Assembly (NCBI GenBank): GCA_020636375.1
Contig: JACJXZ010000006.1
Span: 1 to 64,000 of the forward strand
DNA length: 64,000 nucleotides
Direction of reading: 5' to 3'
From: Lewinellaceae bacterium
GTDB taxonomy: Bacteria; Bacteroidota; Bacteroidia; Chitinophagales; Saprospiraceae
The notes under the pieces are model-generated. The model saw nothing but the letters and a program-made list of their open reading frames with translations. It ran no database searches and was not told the DNA's origin. Shown piece by piece: positions 33,737 to 43,413 of the stretch (its first letter is position 1; every line of letters begins with the position of its first letter). The translations under genes and the position numbers were made by a program.

Positions 33737-34329
33737 TCAACTTCAAAGAATTCATCTCCGTCACTTTGGTCCTCTTTTCCGTCATCGATATTATCGGATC
33801 CATCCCCATACTGATAGGGCTGCAGAAGAAGGGCATCAAGATAGAAGCAGCCAAAGCCTCCGTCATCTCCCTGCTTATCATGACGGCTTTCCTCTACGGG
33901 GGCGAAGCCCTCCTGCACTTATTCGGCATCGATGTCGAGTCATTTGCAGTAGCGGGCGCTATCATCCTGTTCCTGATGGGGATGGAAATGGTGCTGGGCG
34001 TGCATATTTTCCACGAACAGCCCGATACCAGTTCAGGAACCATCGTACCTGTGGCCTTCCCGCTCATTGCCGGGGCCGGCACTATGACCACGATCATTGC
34101 CCTCAAAGCAGATTTTCAAGCCATAAATATCCAACTGGGCATTGTGTTGAACATCATCTTCGTTTTCCTCGTTTTGCGTTCCTCCAACTGGATCAGCAAC
34201 AAGCTGGGAGCGGGCGGCGCCAACGTGCTGCGCAAGGTGTTCGGCATTATCCTGCTGGCCATCGCCATCAAATTGTTCAGGGATAATTTTCACCTGATCA
34301 TCACGCCGACCACCCCGGCGCAACATTGA
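33733..34329 (+). CDS. MarC family membrane protein
   Basis: A 198-aa six-helix membrane protein of the MarC/UPF0056 family: SVIDIIGSIPILIGLQKKG near the N-terminus, GAIILFLMGMEMVLG in the middle and VPVAFPLIAGAGTMTTII as the family core. The function is unproven; earlier links to antibiotic resistance were not upheld. It is coupled to the TSUP gene upstream by ATGA. Confidence 0.88.
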   Translation: MINFKEFISVTLVLFSVIDIIGSIPILIGLQKKGIKIEAAKASVISLLIMTAFLYGGEALLHLFGIDVESFAVAGAIILFLMGMEMVLGVHIFHEQPDTSSGTIVPVAFPLIAGAGTMTTIIALKADFQAINIQLGIVLNIIFVFLVLRSSNWISNKLGAGGANVLRKVFGIILLAIAIKLFRDNFHLIITPTTPAQH

Positions 34330-34424
34330 ACGGGAGCCGGCCCCAACCAGCGCCTCCGGATAAAACATCATTGAACCGAACGGTCAGCCGGCAACATACA
34401 ACTCAAATTAAATAACTTGTCGCC

Positions 34425-35069
34425 ATGAACGATTTCGTCAACAAGATCAACCAATACTGCGAGGCACATACCAGCCCGCAGCCATCCATTCTTCACCAAC
34501 TGGAGCGGGAGACCCACCTGAAAACCCTGGCGCCCCAGATGCTTTCCGGCCACCTGCAGGGCCAGTTCCTGAGCCTGCTCAGCAAATTGCAACGGCCCAA
34601 GGCTATCCTGGAGATCGGCGCCTTCACCGGATATGCCGCCATCTGCCTGGCCCAGGGGCTGCAGGAAGGAGGGGTGCTGCATACCATCGAAGCCGACCCG
34701 GAGCTGGAATACCTCATCCGGAAATATATCGCCCTGGCAGGGCTCGAGGATACAATCCACCTGCATATCGCCGACGCGAGGGAGGCCATCCCCCGCCTGG
34801 AGGGCCCTTTTGACCTGGTTTTTATCGACGCCGCCAAACAGGATTATGCTCTTTATTATGACCTCGTGTTCGATAAAGTCAACTCCGGAGGCCTGATCAT
34901 TGCCGATAACGTACTCTGGAGCGGCAAGGTGCTGGACAGCAGCGGACGGGAGCAGGACGAGGATGCCGCTTTTCTCCACCAGTTCAGCGAAAAAGTGCAG
35001 CTGGACGAACGCGTCGAAAATGTCATGATCCCTCTGCGGGACGGCCTGCTCATCGCTCGCAAGCTGTGA
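34425..35069 (+). CDS. O-methyltransferase (SAM-dependent)
   Basis: A 214-aa Class I methyltransferase of the COMT-like group. LEIGAFTGYAAICLAQGL is the SAM-binding motif I, IEADPEL motif II, FDLVFIDAAKQDY the metal-linked motif with Asp, and IIADNVLWSGKV the following strand with the Asp/Asn pair that binds Mg in this family. Likely methylates a catechol-like or similar small molecule. It overlaps the following gene by 4 nt. Confidence 0.93.
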   Translation: MNDFVNKINQYCEAHTSPQPSILHQLERETHLKTLAPQMLSGHLQGQFLSLLSKLQRPKAILEIGAFTGYAAICLAQGLQEGGVLHTIEADPELEYLIRKYIALAGLEDTIHLHIADAREAIPRLEGPFDLVFIDAAKQDYALYYDLVFDKVNSGGLIIADNVLWSGKVLDSSGREQDEDAAFLHQFSEKVQLDERVENVMIPLRDGLLIARKL

Positions 35070-36022
35070 ACACTATGCCGGAACAACAGGACCACTACCG
35101 CCAATTCTGCCGTGAGGTTCCGGATTTGCCCGTATTCGCGCAGCCCTGGTACCTCGATGCCGTCTGCGAAGGGGGAACGTGGGGGGCGGCGGTGGCACAA
35201 CACGGCGAGCAGCCGGCGGCCGCCCTGCCTTATTTCCTGAAGCGCAAGGGGCCGTTCCGCTATATCACCATGCCCCACTTCTGCAAGCACCTGGGGCCTT
35301 ATCTGCATCCGGATTTCCGGGAATTGAAGTTCGAGCACAAATTCTACGAGCAGCTCATCGGCCTGCTGCCCGCCGTCCTTGCCTTCAAACAGGAGTTCCA
35401 CCCTTCCGCCACCAACTGGCTGCCCTTCTGCTGGCAGGGCTACCGCCAAACTACCCGCTACACCTACCAGCTGGGCCTGGCCGAAGGGCTGAACGCTGTC
35501 TATGGCGGGTTCAACCGCAATGTGCGCCGCAACCTCAAAAAGGCGGAAAAGGCCCTGCGTATCCGCACAGATATGGCGGCGGAGGATTTTTTCAACGTCA
35601 ACCGGCTCAGTTTTGAACGGCAGGGCACCGCCCCGCCCTACTCCCGCGAGCTTTTTCTTCGCCACGACGACGCCCTGGCCCGGCATCAGAGCCGGCAGAT
35701 ATTCTGCGCCGAAGATGCCGGCGGCCGCATCCATTCTGCGGCCTACCTCATCTGGGACGGCCGGGCGAGCTACTACCACCTCTCCGGCGACGATCCGGAA
35801 CTGCGCGCCAGCGGCGCCGGCCTGCTCCTGGTGTGGGAAGCCATCCGCTACACCCACGAAGTGCTGCGGTTGCCCGTTTTTGACTTCGAAGGCAGCATGA
35901 TGCCCAACGTGGAGGCCATCCGGCGGCAGTTCGGCGGGCGGCAGGTTCCGTATTCCAGGGTGTGGAAATATCATTCGAAGGTTATCCGGATGTTGGATGG
36001 GCTGGTGCGCAATTCACAATAA
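35066..36022 (+). CDS. GNAT/FemAB-like acyltransferase
   Basis: A 318-aa protein. PVFAQPWYLDAVCEGGTWG near the start and the central FNRNVRRNLKKAEKA, followed by a second half with RIHSAAYLIWDGRASYYHL, match the Acetyltransf_6 (FemAB-related GNAT) fold. Such proteins acylate cell-envelope or polyketide-like substrates. The start is GTG 35066 (GTGA overlap with the O-methyltransferase) or ATG 35075. It converges with the Omp85 gene, only 2 nt apart. Confidence 0.75.
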   Translation: MNTMPEQQDHYRQFCREVPDLPVFAQPWYLDAVCEGGTWGAAVAQHGEQPAAALPYFLKRKGPFRYITMPHFCKHLGPYLHPDFRELKFEHKFYEQLIGLLPAVLAFKQEFHPSATNWLPFCWQGYRQTTRYTYQLGLAEGLNAVYGGFNRNVRRNLKKAEKALRIRTDMAAEDFFNVNRLSFERQGTAPPYSRELFLRHDDALARHQSRQIFCAEDAGGRIHSAAYLIWDGRASYYHLSGDDPELRASGAGLLLVWEAIRYTHEVLRLPVFDFEGSMMPNVEAIRRQFGGRQVPYSRVWKYHSKVIRMLDGLVRNSQ

Positions 36023-36024
36023 CC

Positions 36025-37833
36025 TCAGTTAAACAAACTCACATACCCGAAATGCACCTTCGGCGCGCTGAAGTCGATGGGGTTGTCCAGCCGCCTGCCG
36101 TAGGCCAGGCTGACGCCGAACAGGCCGACGCCGGTCTCGAAGGTGATGCCGGCGCCGAAGCCGTAGGGCTGGTCCGTGACGTTTCTGGTGGTGGTTCGGT
36201 CTTCCACATAAGCATAGTCGCCGAACAGATAGAGGTAGGAATTCTGGCCGATGAGCAGGCGGTACTCCAGGGTGGCCACACCGTAGTTGGTAGCGAAGAT
36301 GGACTCCTCGTCGAAGCCGCGCAGGAGGCGGTTGCCGCCGATGCGGAACTGTTCGTTGAAAAAGACGGGTTCTTCGGCGATGATGGCACCGCCCTGGAAG
36401 CTGCCTTTGAGGGTGCTTCGGCTGAAGAGGGGCAGGTAGCCTTCGAGCCGGGCGCTGAGCTTGTACTGAAAGCTGCGCAGCGTAAGCGTATCGTACAATT
36501 CTCCGTATCCCAGCTCCACGATGCGGTTGTTGCGCTCGATGCGCTTGGCGCCGGCGCCCCCGCGCAGGAAGGCGGCCCAGCCCCTGCGCGGGTTGAAGCG
36601 GTAGTCGAGCCGTTGCAGGGCGTACTCCAGGCCGAAGTAGGCATTGCGCACGTCGAGCGTGGCGGGCAGGCGCTGTTGCTGCCGCAGCTGGGCCTCGTCG
36701 ACGGTCAGCAGGGAAGAGGAACGGTTGTTCCAGAATGCTTTGATGTAATTGCCGCCTTCGAAGAGGTACTGGATGCCCAGGTCGGACTCGAGGTCCAGGT
36801 AGGAGGTATCCCTTTTGTAGAGGTTGAAGCGGAAGTCGGTGCCGAAGGGCAGGCCCAGTACGTAAGGGTAGTTGAATTCCAGCTCCAGTTCCTGGGTTTC
36901 GGGGCGCAGTTGCTCGAAGGCGGCGTAGATGCGCTCGCCCAGGCCGAACTGGTTTTGCAGTTCTCCGTTGAAGGTGCCGGTGATGAGCAGGCTGCGGTTG
37001 TTCTCCTGTCGGCCGCTGGCATTCTGGGGCAGTACGCCGATCACGAAATCGAATCGGCTGGCCCTTTTTTTGCCGAGCAGCAGCCGGAGGGCCGCCCGCT
37101 CGCCGATGAAGGTGACGATGGGGTCTTCGTCCAGCTTCAGGAAAGGCAGCTCCCGGATGCGGTTGCGGATGCGCAACACCCGGCTGTTGTCGTAAGGGGT
37201 GCCCTCCCGGATGCCCAAATAGTTGCTCAGGTAGGCCTGGCTGATCTTCACATCCCCTTCCACTTCCAGCTTTTCCAGGAGGATGAGCGGCCCGCGGTCC
37301 AGGCGCAGCCGGCCCCTGGCCTGCCCGCCGCCAACCTGTATATCGTCGAGCCAAACCTGGGCGAAAGGATAACCGTGGTTCTCCGAATACTCCAGTAACC
37401 GCTCCTGCAACCGGCGCAATTGCGCAAAGCGGAAGGGGCGGCCCCGGTAAAGCCGCTCCCGGAAACCCGCCGCATCGAGGAGCGGCGCCGGTACGCTGTC
37501 GGTATTCAACTGCACCCATTCGTATGCCGGCCCCAGGTGCAGGTAGGCGGTGAAGGTGCTGTCGCGCCGCGCCAGGCTGTCAACGGAGGCCTCCAGGTGG
37601 GCCGCCAGGCGTAATTCCCGGACTTTCTCCTCCAGAAACGCGATCACTGCCAAAGAATCGGAATGGTTGCGGGGAGGCTTTAAACGGCGCTCCACAAAAG
37701 CCGCAGTCGTGTCGAGCGGCACGATCTCCAGCCGGGCCTGCCCGGGTAACGCAACCGGGGCCAGGGCCGATAAGGCCAGGCAAAGAAAAGCTGCCAGGTA
37801 TTCTGGCGCCGGCCATCTGCTGCTCTGTGACAT
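36025..37833 (-). CDS. Omp85/BamA-like outer-membrane protein
   Basis: A 602-aa outer-membrane protein. After a signal peptide come POTRA-like repeats (about 130-290; LEKLEVEGDVKISQAYLSNY) and a C-terminal 16-strand-type surface-antigen barrel with FDEESIFATNYGVATLEYR. The protein is shorter than BamA (~800) and nearer the TamA/patatin-associated Omp85 group. It may insert or secrete proteins or lipids; the cargo is not known. Its start diverges from the T9SS gene at 38021 across 187 bp, which should hold both promoters. Confidence 0.85.
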   Translation of the reverse strand: MSQSSRWPAPEYLAAFLCLALSALAPVALPGQARLEIVPLDTTAAFVERRLKPPRNHSDSLAVIAFLEEKVRELRLAAHLEASVDSLARRDSTFTAYLHLGPAYEWVQLNTDSVPAPLLDAAGFRERLYRGRPFRFAQLRRLQERLLEYSENHGYPFAQVWLDDIQVGGGQARGRLRLDRGPLILLEKLEVEGDVKISQAYLSNYLGIREGTPYDNSRVLRIRNRIRELPFLKLDEDPIVTFIGERAALRLLLGKKRASRFDFVIGVLPQNASGRQENNRSLLITGTFNGELQNQFGLGERIYAAFEQLRPETQELELEFNYPYVLGLPFGTDFRFNLYKRDTSYLDLESDLGIQYLFEGGNYIKAFWNNRSSSLLTVDEAQLRQQQRLPATLDVRNAYFGLEYALQRLDYRFNPRRGWAAFLRGGAGAKRIERNNRIVELGYGELYDTLTLRSFQYKLSARLEGYLPLFSRSTLKGSFQGGAIIAEEPVFFNEQFRIGGNRLLRGFDEESIFATNYGVATLEYRLLIGQNSYLYLFGDYAYVEDRTTTRNVTDQPYGFGAGITFETGVGLFGVSLAYGRRLDNPIDFSAPKVHFGYVSLFN

Positions 37834-38020
37834 AAGGTTTTAACAGTTGTTTTCCTGTGCGCAGGCTGGTTGGCGTTACGGGTTGTTGATGGAAATCAAT
37901 AGCTTGCGTACCGAATCCGGATAATAACCAGTAACGAAAAAGTGTCCTGAATTTATGCCCCAGCGCATTACTTTGCAACTTCAATTTGTTATATTTTAGC
38001 CCTGCTTACAAAACAATCCG

Positions 38021-40903
38021 ATGAAACCTTTACCCATTGCCTGCATTTTTAGCCTTCTCACCACTGCCCTCCACGCTCAATGCCCCCCCGGGGACGTCCT
38101 GCTGAACGGCCAGGTGGAAATCGACAATTTCCTTGCTGAATATCCGGACTGCACGGAGATACAGGGCAACCTCGAAGTCCGCACCGCCCTGGGTGACAAC
38201 GTCAATTCCCTGGCCCCGCTCGCCAATATCCGCAAAGTGGGCGGCGATTTTTCGCTCATCAGCACCTACGGGAGCCTGGCACCGCTCAACATCGACAGCA
38301 TCCTGGGCGATTTCAACCTGGGCGGGTTCAGCGACGACCTGTCGGGCTACGACAAGCTGAAATACATCGGCGGCAGCCTGACGGTCACCGCCGATAATTA
38401 TACCGATCTTCGGGGGCTGGAAAACATCGACACCCTTTACGGCGACCTGGCAATTCGAAACGCGAATTCCCTCCGCAGCCTGGAAGGGCTGGACAGCCTG
38501 CGGTGGATCGGCGGCAATCTCAGGATTACGGATAATTTGTCGTTGCCGGATTTTCAGGGGCTGGGAGCGCTGCGGGTTATCCGGGGCGATGTAATCGTCC
38601 GCGAAAATGACGTGCTAGCCTCCTTTGAAGGCTTGTCTCAGCTGAAAGAGATCGGCGGGACGATGGAAATCCGGGAAAGCCCGGCGCTCACCAGTTTCAG
38701 AGGCATGGAGCAGGTACGGCGCATCGGAAGGATAGAACTATTTGCCGACAACGGCTTCAGAAATTTTGAAGGCCTGTCGGCTTTGGAAACCATCGACTCC
38801 GACCTGTTTATCACTAATAATGACTACCTGGAAAACTTTGCGGGCCTGTCCAGCCTGAAACAGGCCAACGCCCTGCGCATTCATTTTTGCGATAAGCTCG
38901 TCAACATGGAAGGGCTGACGGCGCCCGAGCTGGAAGTCAACACCGTCTATTTGTGGGAATTGCCGAGCCTGGCCAACCTGCGAGGGTTGCAGGGAATGAA
39001 AGACGTCGGGCTTAGCCTGGACATCGTCAGTTGCAACAACCTGCTTGCCCTGGACGGCCTGAGCCTGGGCGACAGCATCCGCGGCAGCCTGGTATTCTCC
39101 GAAAACCAGCGCCTGGCGGATGCCGGCGCGCTGCAAAATGTGCAATACGTCGGCGGCGATTTATTCTGGGACAGGCTAAGCCAGTTGGAACAATTGCCTG
39201 CTATGCAGTTGAAGCAGGTAGGGGGCAACTTCGGGCTGGAAGCCCTCGGCAAGCTGCATTCGCAGGACGGGTTCGCTCAGCTGGCAACGGTTGGCGGCGA
39301 CCTGGACGTTGTTGGCCTGGACAGCCTGCGTACCCTGGATTTTCTAAGTGGGCTGCAGTATGTCGGCGGGACGCTCAGGGTACTCCACAACGGCACCCTG
39401 GCCGATATCGAAGGCATTGCCAACGCCTTTGTGGCCGGCAACCTGAACATTGCCCACAACGACAGCCTGAGCTCTTGCTCTGTCGCGAGTGTTTGTGCCA
39501 AGCTGGCACAACAACCCGCCACTGTGTTTATTTCCGGCAACGCGGATGGCTGCCGGGATGCGGAGGAAGTAGAAACTCTGTGCGACTATGGTCTTTCCGT
39601 CATTGAGGTATTCTATGATCAAAACGGCAACGGGCAGAAGGATTCCGGGGACCGCGCTGTCCGCATCGGACAGTTTATGGTCGATGGGGCATTCACCCTG
39701 TTTACGCCGCCCGGCGGCCGGTTGGTTGTCCCGCCGCCCGATTCGGGGAGCAGAGAGATCGTTTATCAACACCCCGGGCAGTGGGTTTTGACAACGGGTA
39801 ACGACACGCTGTTGTTCGGGTCCGGAGACCTGCCCCGGCTTTTTTACATCGGCATTACGCCCGCCGGCGAGCCACAGGAGCAGTTGGATTATACTCTATC
39901 CTCCCAGCCGGTAGTTTGTGACCGTGAAGTCCGTTTCTTCATCAACGTCCGGAATGTCGGCACGGCTATCACTGATCCCTCCTTTTGCTTCCGCTACTCC
40001 GGAGAGCTGCTCAGCTTTATCCCCGGCGATTCCATTGCGGAAAACACCATCTGCCCCACCGGGGATGCGACGGGCGAACTCTACCCCGGCGACCTGTTGT
40101 CCGTCGAAGCGCTCATCGGCCTGCCCGGCGTGGAAGCCATCGGCGATACCCTGCACTTCAGCCTAAACCCGAGGAACAACCCCGATTCTATCCTCTATCT
40201 TTACGAGCCCATCCTGCGCTGCGCCTTCGACCCCAACGACAAGCTGGCCAGCCCATCCGGCCGGCCCGAAGAGGCTCGCATCCCACCCGATACGCCCATC
40301 GACTACACGATCCGCTTCCAGAACACCGGCAATTTTCCGGCGGAGGACGTGGTGCTGGCCGATACCCTCAGCGCTTACCTGGACCTGAGTACGTTTCAGC
40401 TGCTGAGCGCCAGCCACCCCCTCTCCGAAATCCGGCTGGAGGGCAATGCGCTGCGCTTTTCCTTTTTGGGCATTTACCTGCCGGATTCCACGTCTAATGA
40501 GGCGGAGAGCCATGGGTTTGTGCAGTTCCGCCTCTGGCAAATGCCCGGCCTGGAACACGAGACGCTTATCCGCAATTCCGCTGCCATCTACTTCGACCAG
40601 AACCCGCCGATTTTTACCAATACGGTCGGCCGGGTGGTGTTTGATCCACCCTCGGGCATTGAAGAAACAGGAGCAGAGGCGAGCAGGCTTCAGTTGTATC
40701 CCAATCCCACAGATGGCTTTTTGTACTTCCGGGGAACATTTTCGCCCACGTATTTTTATCTGATCAACTCATCCGGGCAGATAGTGGGGCAGGGGACTGC
40801 ACTGGGCAACCGGATTGATGTGTCGGGTTTGCCGGCGGGTTTTTATGGCGTGGCCTTTTGGGGTGAGGGAGAGGTGTGTTGGGGGGCTTTTGTAAGGAGG
40901 TGA
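38021..40903 (+). CDS. T9SS-secreted receptor-L-domain/LRR-like protein
   Basis: A 960-aa exported protein. The signal peptide ends LHAQ. Residues ~30-500 are repeats of a receptor-L-domain type (LRGLENIDTLYGDLAIRNAN, LPDFQGLGALRVIRGDVIVR). A region with FDPNDKLASP (~745), DYTIRFQNTGNFPAEDVVLA and IYFDQNPPIFTNTV is the DUF11/DUF7619-like stalk common before sorting domains. The end (LQLYPNPTDGFLYF to GAFVRR) is a type A T9SS signal. Likely a surface adhesin with a solenoid head. Confidence 0.85.
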   Translation: MKPLPIACIFSLLTTALHAQCPPGDVLLNGQVEIDNFLAEYPDCTEIQGNLEVRTALGDNVNSLAPLANIRKVGGDFSLISTYGSLAPLNIDSILGDFNLGGFSDDLSGYDKLKYIGGSLTVTADNYTDLRGLENIDTLYGDLAIRNANSLRSLEGLDSLRWIGGNLRITDNLSLPDFQGLGALRVIRGDVIVRENDVLASFEGLSQLKEIGGTMEIRESPALTSFRGMEQVRRIGRIELFADNGFRNFEGLSALETIDSDLFITNNDYLENFAGLSSLKQANALRIHFCDKLVNMEGLTAPELEVNTVYLWELPSLANLRGLQGMKDVGLSLDIVSCNNLLALDGLSLGDSIRGSLVFSENQRLADAGALQNVQYVGGDLFWDRLSQLEQLPAMQLKQVGGNFGLEALGKLHSQDGFAQLATVGGDLDVVGLDSLRTLDFLSGLQYVGGTLRVLHNGTLADIEGIANAFVAGNLNIAHNDSLSSCSVASVCAKLAQQPATVFISGNADGCRDAEEVETLCDYGLSVIEVFYDQNGNGQKDSGDRAVRIGQFMVDGAFTLFTPPGGRLVVPPPDSGSREIVYQHPGQWVLTTGNDTLLFGSGDLPRLFYIGITPAGEPQEQLDYTLSSQPVVCDREVRFFINVRNVGTAITDPSFCFRYSGELLSFIPGDSIAENTICPTGDATGELYPGDLLSVEALIGLPGVEAIGDTLHFSLNPRNNPDSILYLYEPILRCAFDPNDKLASPSGRPEEARIPPDTPIDYTIRFQNTGNFPAEDVVLADTLSAYLDLSTFQLLSASHPLSEIRLEGNALRFSFLGIYLPDSTSNEAESHGFVQFRLWQMPGLEHETLIRNSAAIYFDQNPPIFTNTVGRVVFDPPSGIEETGAEASRLQLYPNPTDGFLYFRGTFSPTYFYLINSSGQIVGQGTALGNRIDVSGLPAGFYGVAFWGEGEVCWGAFVRR

Positions 40904-41060
40904 GGGGGGCTTTTCGGAATTCGCCGTTCGCTATTCGCTATTCGCAAATCCCTGAAATTCAGAGGCGCTCTTGAATGGGGGGCAATGCTCAAGCAATTCC
41001 CGCTTTGATTCTCATCGAATGTCTTGGAGGATGTCACCTTGTCCAAACGCCTCAAGCCAG

Positions 41061-41111
41061 GGCTTTTTGGAGGTAGCCATTTCCGGTCCGGGTGGCGATC
41101 TCCAAAAAGGC
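41061..41111. terminator. Hairpin between convergent genes
   Basis: CTTTTTGGAG (41063-41072) pairs with CTCCAAAAAG (41100-41109), with a second GCCA/TGGC pairing inside. It lies between the T9SS gene (ends 40903) and the minus-strand gene ending at 41121, so it may end transcription on both strands. The 40904-41060 stretch also has TTCGCTATTCGC tandem copies and nothing else. Confidence 0.45.
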
Positions 41112-41120
41112 TCCTGGTAG

Positions 41121-42299
41121 CTACCGGTCCAGCGACAGATACAAATTGATCTTGGCGCTCACCCCGATGAACGGCTGCAGGAAGATGCGGTTGGAGCCGG
41201 TTTCCATCCCGGCGGCGTCCATCTCCGGCTCTTCCAGGATGGCGCCGCCGGCGTTGAAGCGCACGAACTGGAACAATTTGTAGTCCAGGCCGAGGTAGAA
41301 AGGGCGGCCGATGAGCGGCCCGGTGACTTTCTGCCCGCCGTCATTCTCAAAATTATCGGTGAACACGCCGAGGGTGATGGAGGCATTGCGCAGGAAGCGG
41401 GGCGCGATGGTGCTGGTGGACAACGGGAAGGCCAGGCCGAGGTAGGGCGAGGTGCCGTATTCCAGGTTCTCGAGGTTGCCGCCCAGGTAAACGCCGCCGT
41501 AGCCGGCGTTGATGGCAAAATAGCCGGCTTTGTCCTCCGTCGGGTAGTCTTCCACGTAGCGGCTGTCGGCAAAGATCAGCAGGTTTTTGCCCGACATGGC
41601 TTTGGCTTCCATAGCGGTCAGCGCCCGGAGTTCCTCCACCAGTTGGCTGCGCTTCTGGCTCTGAGCGGCTACGACCTCCTGCGAGGTTTCTTCCCCTGCC
41701 TTTTTCAGGTTGACGGATTCGATCTGCTCGATCTTCATCTTGACCAGTTCGGAAAAGGACGGAATCGGCTCGTCGCTGCGCCGGCGGTAGCTCGACAGGA
41801 TGGAGGCGGCCAGCTCGTTCATCTCGTGCAGCATCTTTTTGGATGATTTATCGAAGGAGATGCGCTTGCCGCCGTTGCCCGTCTGGCTGTCGATATACGT
41901 ATCGATGGTTTGAGTCAGCCTGTCCGTAAGGGCCTGGCGCTCTTTGTCGCTTATCGGCCGAAAATAGGTGACTTCTATGTCGTACTTCTTGGAGGCGCGC
42001 AGCTTGTAGTTTGCCAGCACGTTGAAGCTGGTCGCTCCGCTTTTGTCTTTGGGCCGTTTCCAGTCGGCGGAAGCCAGAGCGTCTCGCTTTTCTTTGCCTT
42101 TAGGCGAGAAAATCCGCACCTCGACGATGTCGATATCCGCCGTGACTGGCCCGGTGAATACGATGGGCGTTTCTGCCGGCAGGGGCTGATTCTCGCCGAA
42201 CCGGGCTTTTTCGTAATCGAAGTTGACGGTGGCGTACTGGGCGGGTAGCGTTGTGGTAAAAATTGTAAGCAGTAGGAGTGTAAAGTAAACGATTCTCAT
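41121..42299 (-). CDS. Exported protein of unknown function, 392 aa
   Basis: A signal peptide (MRIVYFTLLLLTIFTTTLPA) precedes a small beta domain (about 22-120), a long charged helical region (about 120-250; many Lys, Glu and Gln) and a C-terminal beta-rich part (about 260-392; AGYFAINAGYGGVYLGGNLE, ending LYLSLDR) that reads like outer-membrane strands. The layout suggests an outer-membrane-associated protein. No named family recognised. Confidence 0.72.
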   Translation of the reverse strand: MRIVYFTLLLLTIFTTTLPAQYATVNFDYEKARFGENQPLPAETPIVFTGPVTADIDIVEVRIFSPKGKEKRDALASADWKRPKDKSGATSFNVLANYKLRASKKYDIEVTYFRPISDKERQALTDRLTQTIDTYIDSQTGNGGKRISFDKSSKKMLHEMNELAASILSSYRRRSDEPIPSFSELVKMKIEQIESVNLKKAGEETSQEVVAAQSQKRSQLVEELRALTAMEAKAMSGKNLLIFADSRYVEDYPTEDKAGYFAINAGYGGVYLGGNLENLEYGTSPYLGLAFPLSTSTIAPRFLRNASITLGVFTDNFENDGGQKVTGPLIGRPFYLGLDYKLFQFVRFNAGGAILEEPEMDAAGMETGSNRIFLQPFIGVSAKINLYLSLDR

Positions 42300-42896
42300 T
42301 GTGATCAGATATTTAGGTTGAGCAATTGCAGACAGCCGTCCAATGTTCGAACCTCATTTTTGGCGAAGTGTTCAAAATTTCCGGTTTTTCCGGGTTGGCG
42401 GGACATTTGGTGGCGGAGCAATTTTTTGACGGGAGGACGAGCTGTTGGCCACAACCGGCGGGGAAAGGAGGGGGGAAGGAGGGAAGGAATTGGGCCGGTG
42501 GAATTGGGCCATCCGGAGGGGGCGAACCCGTCGGTCGGGTTTTCTGAAAGTGGGTTATTTGGTTATTGCTGGAAAGTTCGCTGATAGGCTGTTCAACAAC
42601 TTTGTGAATCCGAATTTCAAACCACTGGGAGCACAGAGATACTGTCTTTCTCTGCGCTCCTCCGCGCCCCCTGCGGTTAACAGCGCAGTGGTTTGAACAC
42701 GCCCAAAGACAGGCCAATACTGCCCGTTGTGCCGCATCAGCCCCTCTTCCCATCTCTGGTCAACCTGCGGGCCATACTTACACCGCAACTTCAGGCATTT
42801 ATTCTCCTGCCGGTGGTGTATTAAATCCGTTGAACTTTCGGTGCAAATGGAGAGCGGACCTACAGGTCCGCTGAATGGATCAACGGATTTAATACA
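42300..42896. other. 597-bp gap holding two palindromic elements
   Basis: The left half (42300-42615) is G-rich and has only short frames. Two separate inverted repeats follow (42616-42697 and 42816-42897), described in their own entries. The gap contains no gene I can support. Confidence 0.6.
42616..42697. repeat. 82-bp palindromic element
   Basis: TTCAAACCACTG (42616-42627) pairs perfectly with CAGTGGTTTGAA (42686-42697). The core contains CTCTGCGCTCCTCCGCGCCC, related to the CGCAGAGGCGC motif of the element at 512-669. Confidence 0.7.
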
Positions 42897-42897
42897 C
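42816..42897. repeat. MITE-like palindrome touching a stop codon
   Basis: GTGTATTAAATCCGTTGA (42816-42833) and TCAACGGATTTAATACAC (42880-42897) are perfect 18-bp inverted ends. Inside, AGCGGACCTACAGGTCCGCT (42853-42872) forms a second hairpin. The right end reaches the stop codon of the gene at 42897. Confidence 0.8.
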
Positions 42898-43316
42898 TAC
42901 CCTCCTGCCTTTCCCGTAGCCAGCCTGCCTCCCAGCCATCCCATCGGGATATAGGCCCCGACGAGGTCCAAAACGGCAAACCAGGTGGGAGAAGGAAGCA
43001 TAAACACATTGGCGATGCCGCCCAACAGGAAAAAGGCGCCAATGCCCAGGGCGAATTTCATCTTGTGGGTGGCAGCAATCAGCGCGGCGACAAATGCGCC
43101 GGCAAGCGTGCCCAGGGCATGAGCCAGGAAGGGAAAAAGGAAATGCTTCGGCTCAAACAGGTGCATGGAGGCTTTCAGGCTTTCCATATTCGTCACATCT
43201 ACGCCCTCCGGGGGTGGGATAATGGAACCGCTTATCATAATTAGCCCCATGTTCACGATGCTTCCGAGGACGACGCCGGCAACGACTGCCAGGATGTTCT
43301 TGAGGATCGGGTTCAT
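42897..43316 (-). CDS. Four-helix membrane protein, 139 aa
   Basis: MNPILKNILAVVAGVVLGSI opens the first of about four transmembrane helices (about 7-30, 60-85, 88-108, 110-132), with a small loop after the first (IPPPEGVDVTNMESL). The form is that of uncharacterised small membrane proteins common in Bacteroidota. No transport motif seen. Its stop codon is next to the palindrome at 42816-42897, which could act on its mRNA 3' end. Confidence 0.75.
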   Translation of the reverse strand: MNPILKNILAVVAGVVLGSIVNMGLIMISGSIIPPPEGVDVTNMESLKASMHLFEPKHFLFPFLAHALGTLAGAFVAALIAATHKMKFALGIGAFFLLGGIANVFMLPSPTWFAVLDLVGAYIPMGWLGGRLATGKAGG

Positions 43317-43413
43317 TGGTATTTATTTTGGGCCATTGGGCCGGTTTGTAATAACGCAAAATAATGATATTTTTTGATAAAATAAATATATTGGTGATTT
43401 TTTTAGTCGCTAC

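Noticed and set aside
35962..37398. Long open frame (478 aa) on the plus strand opposite the Omp85 gene
   Set aside because: Shadow of the G+C-rich minus-strand gene; no start context, low-complexity composition, and the minus strand has a convincing signal peptide, POTRA and barrel.
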